From: Polyrhizophydium stewartii | Lineage: Eukaryota; Chytridiomycota; Chytridiomycetes; Rhizophydiales | Direction of reading: 5' to 3' | Length of the DNA stretch: 14,668 nucleotides | Assembly (NCBI GenBank): GCA_027604665.1 | Contig: JADGIZ010000384.1 | Span: 1-14,668, forward strand | In this document: positions 9,801-14,668 of the stretch, one piece after another | Layout of the letters: every line of letters starts with the position of its first letter | Position numbering within the stretch: position 1 is the first letter of the stretch | Notes under the pieces: model-generated | The model's database searches: none | Told to the model about the DNA's origin: nothing | The model's input: the letters and a program-made list of their open reading frames with translations, nothing else | Made by a program: the position numbers and the translations under genes

Positions 9801-12800
9801 CACATGCACGAGCGCGGCTGGGTGATCAAGTACTACAAGGTGGGCTGAGAGGGCGTGCAGCGCAGTGCGCCATGTGGGATGCCAACGTGGGTTGCTTACT
9901 CGCTGCGCTGCCTGGCGCATCGCTGCCATTGATGGGTGGTGTGCGGAGCACAGGGTCTCGGTACCAGCACGGCCGAGGACGCCAAAAAGTACTTCTCGGA
10001 CATGAACAAGCACCTCAAGCCGTTTCGCGCTGCGGACGACGAGTCGCGCGGCCTGATTGACATGGCGTTCAACAAGAAGAAGGCGGACAACCGCAAGGAG
10101 TGGATCGCGCAGTTCCAGGCATGTGCAGGAAATCTGGTTGATGTCTGCGGCTGTTTGGCGCTGACGCGGACTGCCCCTGATGCGCGACGCAGCCCGGCAC
10201 GTTCATGGACCACAGCGTGCCCGAGATCTCGCTGCCCGACTTTGTCAACCGCGAACTGATTCTGTTCTCGATGGCCGACAATGTGCGCTCGATCCCGTCG
10301 GGCATTGACGGCTTCAAGCCCGGCCAGCGCAAGATCCTGTTTGCGACCTTTAAGCGCAACCTCAAGGTCGAAATCAAGGTGGCGCAGCTCGCGGGCTACA
10401 TTGCCGAGCACTCTGCGTACCACCACGGCGAGCAGAACCTGCACTCGACGATTGTCAACATGGGCCAGAACTTTGTTGGCGCGAACAACTTGACGCTGCT
10501 TGAGCCGCGGGGTCAGTTTGGAACGCGGCTGCAGGGCGGCAAGGACGCTGCCTCGGCGAGGTACATTTTCACGATCCTGTCGCCGCTTGCGCGCGCCGTG
10601 TTCCCCGCCGCGGACGACCCGCTGCTCGAGTACCTTGTCGAGGACGGCCAGAGCATCGAGCCCAAGTGGTACATCCCCGTGCTGCCCATGCTGCTCGTCA
10701 ATGGCGCCGACGGCATCGGCACTGGTTGGTCGACGTCGATTCCCAATTTCAACCCGCGCGATCTCGTCGAGTGTCTGCACTGCCTCATGGACGGCCGCGA
10801 GATGCCCGAGCTCCATCCGTGGTACCGCGGGTTCCGGGTAAGATGACATGGGTTGCGTCCTGCGGACTGCTTGCATCTGCGACGCTGACGGGACGTGCGC
10901 GTGCGCCAGGGCACCATCACGCGCGAGAGCGCGGACCGGTACCGCGTGACGGGCGTCATCAACAAGCTCGACGACACGACGGTCGAGATCACTGAGCTGC
11001 CCATTGGCACGTGGACGCAGACGTACAAGGAGCTGCTCGAGGCGTGGCTGACGGGCACGGAGAAGCAGCCGGCGTGGATCCGCGACTACAAGGAGTACCA
11101 CACGGTTGCGCGGACGCACTTTGTTGTGACGCTGAGCGAGGACGCGCTCGCGGCTGCCGAGGCCGAGGGGCTCGAGAAAAAGTTTCGGCTGTCGACGACC
11201 ATCTCCATGTCCAATCTGGTGTGCTTTGATTCCGAGGGCCGCATCAAAAAGTACTCGTCGGTGCACGATATCGTGCGCGACTTTTACGACCTGCGGCTCA
11301 CGTTTTACCAGAAACGCAAGGTGCGAGGGTTGGCATGTTGTCTTGTTTTGTGGTTGTGGGCCGCTGTGTGTGAGAGTTGGCCAGTGCTAGGATTGAGCTG
11401 ACGATGTGTGTGCATGTGTGCGCGGGCTGTGGGATGCAGGACTATTTACTCGACCAGCTCTCGCGCGAGCACGACCGGCTGTCGAACCGCGTGCGGTTTG
11501 TGACCGAGATCATCGAGGGCACGTTGCGTGTGCAGAACCGCAAGCGCGCGGACCTGCTCGAGGAGCTGCGCAAGCGCAAGTACCGCCCGTTCCCGAAGAA
11601 GCAGACGGGCGTGGTCGTTGCCGGCGGCGACGCGGATCCCGAGGCCGACGCCGATGCCGATGCGGGCGAGGGCGACGACAATGACGGCGAGATCAAGACC
11701 GAGGGTGCTGCGGCGTCTGCGTCCAAGGCCGGCGCGGACCACGGATACGACTACCTGCTGTCGATGCCCATCTGGAGCATCACGTGGGAGAAGGTCCAGG
11801 AGCTGATTCGCGAGATGAAGGCCAAGGAGGAGGAGCTCACGCAGCTCACGCGGCGCTCGGTCTCGGAGCTGTGGCGCGCGGATCTGGATGCGTTCCTGGC
11901 GCAGTGGACCGTATACGAGGAGGCCCTCGCGCGCACCGACGCCGAGAAGCCTGCAGGCGCGGGCAAGGTCGGCGGCGCGCGCAAGGGCGGCCGCGGAGGC
12001 AAGAAGGCGGCAGCTGGGACGGTTGCCGCGCTGGTCAAGAAAGCCGCGCGCAAGGTCAAGAACGAGGACGGCGACGATGATGATATCGACGATGATGATG
12101 ACGATGGCGACGATGACTTTGTGCCGGTCAAGAAGGAGCGCAAGACTGCTGCGTCGGCATCGGCGTCGGCGGCGAGCGCTGCACCTGCAGTCAAGGCTGC
12201 GTCGGCCAAGGCCAAGGCGACGCTCGACGCGTTTGTCAAGCGCGAGGGTGCATCATCGTCTGTGCCTGCCAAGCGCCCCTCGCCCACGGCAGACGCCGAG
12301 TCGGCCGCGTCGGTCGCTGCCGCGGCTGCCGAGGCTGCGGGCGACGGTAGCAAGCCTGTGGCGATGCGCAAGCTCGCGCCGGCCAAGAAGGCGGTCGAGC
12401 CTACAGCAGCGCTCAAGCAGCTTGCCAAGACCACCAAGCCTGCCGCCATCAAGCGCACCATCAAGATCGACAGCGACGATGACGATGTAGTCGGTGGCAA
12501 GAACAGCAGCGCCAACACGAGCGCGATCAGCATTGCGTCGTCGACGGACGTGGTCATGGCGTCGCCTGCTAAGCGCACCAAGACGGCTGCGTCGGCGGAG
12601 AAGGCCAAAGCCAAGCCCGCGGCCAAGAAACCTGCGGCCAAGCCGGCCAAGATCGAGTCTGACGACGATGACGATGCCGATAGCGGCGGCGGTGGCGGTC
12701 CCGCGGATACAAGCATGAGCACAGACGATATCGACGCGGACTCGATCATGGTCGATGTGCCCAAGGCCAAGCCCAAACCCAAAGCCAAGTCACCTGCTGA

Positions 12801-12868
12801 AGCCAAGCCCAAGGCTGCGCCGGCAGCCAAGGCCAAGGCCGTGAGCAAGCGCATCATGACGAGCAGCG

Positions 12869-12901
<33 letters not shown>

Positions 12902-13386
12902 GCGACTTTGGCGGCAATGACAGCGGCAGCGCGTTCTCGGACGGCGGCGACGATGATGACGATGGCGGTGGCAAGACAGGCAAGAGCAAAAGCAAGCCTG
13001 TCGCCAAGGCCAAGGCCAAGTCGCCCGCGCGCGGTGCACCTGCATCTGCGACTGTTGCCAAGCCCAAGGCTGCTGCCAAGCGCGTGTCCACCGGATCGAC
13101 TGCCTCGGCGGGCAAGGCTGCTGCAGCCAAGACCGCGGCCAAGCCAAAGACCGCGGCCAAGGCGTCGCGTGCCGTGATTGATTCGGACAGCGATGCCGCC
13201 AGCGCGCTTGACGTGTCCGACGATGACGACGATGACGACGGGAGCGACGCTGCGGCGCCTGCGGCTGCGGCCAAGTCCAAGGCCGCTGCGGGATCGGGAC
13301 GCACGGCGAGAGCGGCGACAAAGAAGGTTGCGTCGTACCGCATCGAGATCGAGGATTCTGAGAGCGAGTATTCGGACGGCGAGTGA
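6876..13386 (+). CDS. TOP2: DNA topoisomerase II
   Basis: ATP-dependent type IIA topoisomerase: passes one duplex through a double-strand break in another, decatenating and relaxing nuclear DNA. Exons: 6876-6941, 7280-7513, 7682-7856, 7960-8261, 8344-8986, 9086-9498, 9609-9839, 9954-10118, 10193-10837, 10910-11320, 11440-13386; joined length 5232 nt, 1743 residues. Lys/Ala-rich N-tail 1-98; GHKL ATPase from 101 with NAADN 158-162, YNNGRGIPV and TGGRNGYGAK 226-235; transducer QTK 448-450; TOPRIM EGDSA 533-537 and metal aspartates D610, D612, D614 in DQDHDGSH (split by the intron at 9499); PGT and DGFKPGQRK; catalytic R866-Y867 in SARYIFT; core ends near 1255. The tail 1263-1743 is disordered and makes the protein longer than human TOP2A (1531) or yeast Top2 (1428). 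ATG 6876 is the first in-frame ATG after the SCC2 stop and opens an acidic N-terminus. Exon 1 and its intron are the least certain part. Confidence 0.97.
6942..7279 (+). other. TOP2: TOP2 intron 1 (338 nt), possible internal 57-nt exon
   Basis: Donor AAG|GTGCGC and acceptor CACAAG|GTG, both phase 0. The last CTGAC is at 7170-7174; the 105 bases after it contain no AG until the acceptor at 7279, although they include an AC repeat. This supports a distant branch point with first-AG choice. An alternative model has an extra phase-0 exon at 7052-7108 (acceptor CGGCAG, donor TGG|GTGTCT) adding 19 residues, SGDYGGGGGS plus a run of Ala and a Trp. It keeps frame but has no conservation support I can see. 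Confidence 0.7.
7215..7236 (+). repeat. (AC)11 dinucleotide repeat
   Basis: Eleven perfect AC units inside TOP2 intron 1, flanked by imperfect CA-rich sequence from about 7183 to 7250. It lies between the candidate branch point and the acceptor, a stretch that lacks AG, so length changes alter the branch-to-acceptor distance and not the protein. Confidence 0.95.
7324..7349 (+). repeat. TOP2: Three tandem 9-nt units (GGCCAAGGC type)
   Basis: A short direct repeat in TOP2 exon 2 encoding Lys-Ala-Ala steps in the basic N-terminal tail (AKAAKAAK). It is one small case of the Lys/Ala-rich composition that returns in the C-terminal tail. Confidence 0.75.
7514..7681 (+). other. TOP2: TOP2 intron 2 (168 nt), G/T-rich 5' half with G10 run
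   Basis: Donor GAG|GTGCGG, acceptor CACACAG|ATT, phase 0; it joins KSIEE to IYQKKSQIEHIL, a conserved topoisomerase II junction. Bases 7514-7605 are almost only G and T, with GGGG runs and G10 at 7573-7582. CTGAC at 7606-7610 is followed by 66 nt of T/C/G-rich sequence without AG until the acceptor. The sharp change in composition at the branch site is notable. Confidence 0.93.
7573..7582 (+). repeat. G10 homopolymer
   Basis: Ten consecutive G in TOP2 intron 2, preceded by G4 runs within 60 nt. It could take part in a G-quadruplex on the coding strand or RNA. It is also a place where sequencing errors in run length are likely. Confidence 0.9.
10119..10192 (+). other. TOP2: TOP2 intron 8, non-canonical GC-AG intron
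   Basis: Exon ...WIAQFQ ends CAG and the intron begins GCATGT; branch-like GCTGAC is at 10160-10165 and acceptor ACGCAG ends at 10192, 74 nt in all. Reading phase demands this donor: it joins FQ to PGTFMDH, matching the conserved F(E/Q)PGT of plant and yeast topoisomerase II with no insertion. The nearby GT at 10123 breaks the frame. The GT at 10137 keeps frame but adds six residues (ACAGNL) inside a conserved segment. Confidence 0.8.
11941..13383 (+). other. TOP2: TOP2 C-terminal disordered regulatory tail (region of the CDS)
   Basis: Residues about 1263-1743 are low-complexity: Lys/Ala/Pro blocks (AKAKPAAKKPAAK type) alternate with acidic clusters. A recurring module places Ile-Asp/Glu-Ser-Asp before an acidic run (KIDSDDDD, KIESDDDDDAD, VIDSDSDAAS, and EIEDSESEYSDGE at the end). 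These fit the casein kinase II site pattern S-x-x-D/E. Many KK/KR clusters could give nuclear import and DNA binding. Such tails in topoisomerase II diverge quickly and tune localization; the specific role here is inference. Confidence 0.85.
12871..12900 (+). repeat. TOP2: (GAT)10 microsatellite coding Asp10
   Basis: Ten perfect GAT codons in frame in the TOP2 tail, following SSE and leading into GDFGG. Other acidic clusters in the tail mix GAC and GAT, so this pure run looks like recent slippage expansion and is likely to vary in length between strains without changing frame. Confidence 0.97.
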
Positions 13387-13643
13387 GTTGCTGCAAGTGC
13401 CGGTGATCCTTGGGGAATGAATTGCGCTGGCGATGTGCCACTTCTGCGGTTGATGATGCATTATGAGTTGTTATTTCGGCAATACAGCCCGCTGGAAACC
13501 TTGATGCCCGCGTGAGAGACATGGAGGATGAGTTGGATGAGGATGACGAGAACGCGAGGATCGTTTTGAGAGGGGTGAGGCGGTTTATTGTCGAAGCCGC
13601 GGCGCATGGCAAGAAGGCGCTTGTTCTGTCCCAGACACGGCGC
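13387..13643. other. Convergent intergenic region (TOP2 and COX6A 3' ends)
   Basis: 257 nt between the two stop codons must hold both 3' UTRs and terminators. The first 110 nt are AT-richer than the genes, with AATGAA near 13416 as a weak candidate poly(A) signal for TOP2. On the minus strand an AATAAA is present (see separate entry). A short + frame (ATG near 13520, DMEDELDEDDENAR) shows no recognizable homology and is treated as noncoding. Confidence 0.6.
13584..13589 (-). terminator. Candidate poly(A) signal AATAAA for COX6A
   Basis: The minus strand reads AATAAA 54 nt past the COX6A stop codon, a normal position for a cleavage signal. It is a perfect match in otherwise GC-rich DNA. Cleavage would be expected about 10-30 nt further on. 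Confidence 0.5.
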
Positions 13644-14615
13644 TTACTCGTCGCGGGGCGGCAGCTGGCGTGTCCGTGCGTCAGTATGTTGCGGTATTAG
13701 ATCCAGCGAGAAACCCACAGAACAGATCGCGGGCGGCATCTATTGCGATACTCACGGGAACAAAGGCGTCGTTCCTGAAGAGCGGCTCAAAGCCCCACGG
13801 GTAGGGCTGCAGTCCCAGGTCGCGGCATCGAGCGGGTGTGTCAGCATCGTCCGTTTGTGATCGTGCGGGATGCAACCATGATGTGAAAATGACACAAGTC
13901 TGCAGCCGGCCAGCCAGCCAGCCGGCCAGCAGGAGGAACATGAGAGAGAGAAAGGGCATTCAGACGCACGTTCTTGAGCTTGCGGAGGTGCTCAAAGGGA
14001 ACAAATTCGTTCGGGTGCTCGTACTTGTGCTTGATGTGCTCAACCTCGGGAGGGAGAATGAAGACGACCGAGGCGATGAGGATGGGCACGACGAGGAACA
14101 GGTTAATGTTGGCCCACATCTTGGTCGAGCCTTGTCGTTTGCGGTTGGTGTTTTGGGGTGTCGGCAGCAACAGCAGCACAAGGCGACAAGCGTCCTGGGC
14201 GTCAGCGACGGTGTTCGGGGTGCGCTGGCTCCCCGAGCGTGCGCGAGGCTGCGCGCTGCCAGGGGCGGGCGGCCGCAGCGACGGCGGTCGCGGCAGGCTG
14301 GGCCGCGGCGGACCGGGCCTGGCCGGCTCGGGCCGGCTCGGGCGGGCGACCGCGGCGCATCACCAAAACGATGAGCGACGAGGTGCCGTGACTCAAGCGC
14401 GGTCAGGCCGGCCGCGGGCTGCGTGGTGGGGTGGAGCCGGCGCGGGCCTGCGCGGGCGGGCGGCGCGGACACGCACCCTGCGCGTGGTGGTAGGCCTCGA
14501 GGGTCTCCTTGAGGACGGTCTGCTCGAGGGGCGGGAAGGGCTTGCCCGACGAGACGGTCGAGAGCATGCGGCGCTGGGCGAGCGGGCGCAGGGGCGTGAA
14601 GAGACGGCTGGCCAT
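13644..14615 (-). CDS. COX13: Cytochrome c oxidase subunit VIa, mitochondrial precursor
   Basis: Small nuclear-encoded subunit of respiratory complex IV, anchored in the inner mitochondrial membrane and linked to dimer stability and ATP/ADP regulation (family knowledge). Exons on the minus strand: 14615-14477, 14130-13970, 13806-13756, 13664-13644; joined 372 nt, 123 residues, the usual family size. Residues 1-20 form an Arg-rich presequence with no acidic residue, ending RRMLST, a plausible processing site. After KETLEAYHHAQGSTKMW comes one membrane segment (about 51-70, INLFLVVPILIASVVF), then EHIKHKYEHP and the family signature FEHLRKLKNPYPWG, followed by LFRND and the short end VPLPPRDE, which resembles the NPLP ending of animal subunit VIa. 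ATG 14615 is the only in-frame ATG before the presequence. The last exon has 21 nt; it rests on a CTGAC branch site, a CAG acceptor and the family-like ending. COX6A is the animal name. Confidence 0.92.
13665..13755 (-). other. COX13: COX6A intron 3 before a 21-nt terminal exon
   Basis: Donor CCC|GTGAGT, CTGAC at 13684-13680, acceptor GCCAG ending at 13665, 91 nt. If spliced, the protein ends LPPRDE. If retained, translation continues for 24 residues (VSIAIDAARDLF...) and stops at the TGA inside the CTGAC. The strong donor and family-like ending favour splicing. Confidence 0.8.
13807..13969 (-). other. COX13: COX6A intron 2 (163 nt)
   Basis: Donor AAC|GTGCGT, CTGAC about 33 nt before the acceptor TGCAG, with no AG between. 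Phase 0. It joins LRKLKN to PYPWG, restoring the spacing of the conserved subunit VIa signature. The middle contains a short GGCTGGC-type repeat (plus strand 13905-13928). Confidence 0.88.
14131..14476 (-). other. COX13: COX6A intron 1 (346 nt)
   Basis: Donor CAGG|GTGCGT, acceptor GACAAG|GC, phase 1, joining AYHHAQ-G to STKMW. It is the longest intron in the window and very GC-rich. A 10-nt direct repeat (GGCCGGCTCG twice, plus strand 14321-14340) and long G/C runs lie in the middle. CTGAC about 70 nt before the acceptor is followed by one close AG (6 nt away, presumably skipped) and then no AG until the acceptor. No embedded gene was seen. Confidence 0.82.
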
Positions 14616-14668
14616 GCTGATGTCGAAAAAAAAGGCAAGGTTCGCCAAGACGCGGGCAGCGGGGGGGG
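14616..14668 (-). promoter_or_regulatory. COX6A 5' flank, cut by window edge
   Basis: Only 53 nt upstream of the COX6A start are present. On the minus strand they include a C run at the edge and a T8 tract about 12-19 nt before the ATG, probably in the leader. Nothing more can be assigned. Confidence 0.3.

Noticed and set aside
9896..11266. 456-codon antisense open frame over the TOP2 cleavage domain
   Set aside because: Same reason: a compositional shadow across three introns, with no motif.
11751..13343. 530-codon antisense open frame over the TOP2 tail
   Set aside because: Its Ser/Ala/Leu composition is the mirror of the Asp/Lys/Ala repeats on the sense strand; no domain seen.
13512..13700. 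Short + strand frame with acidic DMEDELDEDDENAR
   Set aside because: Lies between convergent genes and overlaps the COX6A last exon and intron 3; no homology recognized, no start-site or splice support.

Overview
The window is nuclear DNA from a GC-rich, intron-rich eukaryote. The best guess is a fungus, possibly an early-diverging one. The reasons are compact spacing, mostly short introns (64-119 nt in 19 of 23), and a cohesin-loader sequence that resembles fungal members. Lineage is inference and cannot be fixed from the sequence alone. Nothing points to bacterial, viral or mobile DNA. No rRNA, tRNA, transposon or CRISPR was seen.

Layout: (1) Bases 1-6763, + strand: SCC2/NIPBL/Mis4-type cohesin loader, 11 exons, with its 5' end apparently cut by the window edge. 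(2) Bases 6764-6875: a 112-nt gap holding the TOP2 5' region. (3) Bases 6876-13386, + strand: complete DNA topoisomerase II (TOP2), 11 exons, 1743 residues, all catalytic motifs present, and a roughly 480-residue charged C-terminal tail. (4) Bases 13387-13643: a 257-nt convergent gap. (5) Bases 13644-14615, - strand: complete cytochrome c oxidase subunit VIa (COX6A/COX13), 4 exons, 123 residues, with a mitochondrial presequence. Bases 14616-14668 are its upstream edge.

All three gene models were built by hand from splice sites, reading phase and conserved protein motifs. Each joined coding length is a multiple of three (6036, 5232 and 372 nt), an internal check. SCC2 and TOP2 both act on chromosome structure (cohesin loading and decatenation) and lie head to tail. 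COX6A belongs to the respiratory chain and has no obvious functional tie to them.

The most distinctive signal is in splicing rather than in a new gene system. Donors are mostly GTG, often GTGCG. CTGAC is a near-universal branch-site candidate. Several introns have the branch far from the acceptor with no usable AG between. One intron is GC-AG. In about ten introns the TGA inside the branch-like motif is the first in-frame stop if the intron is retained. I found no convincing evidence of a previously undescribed biological system.
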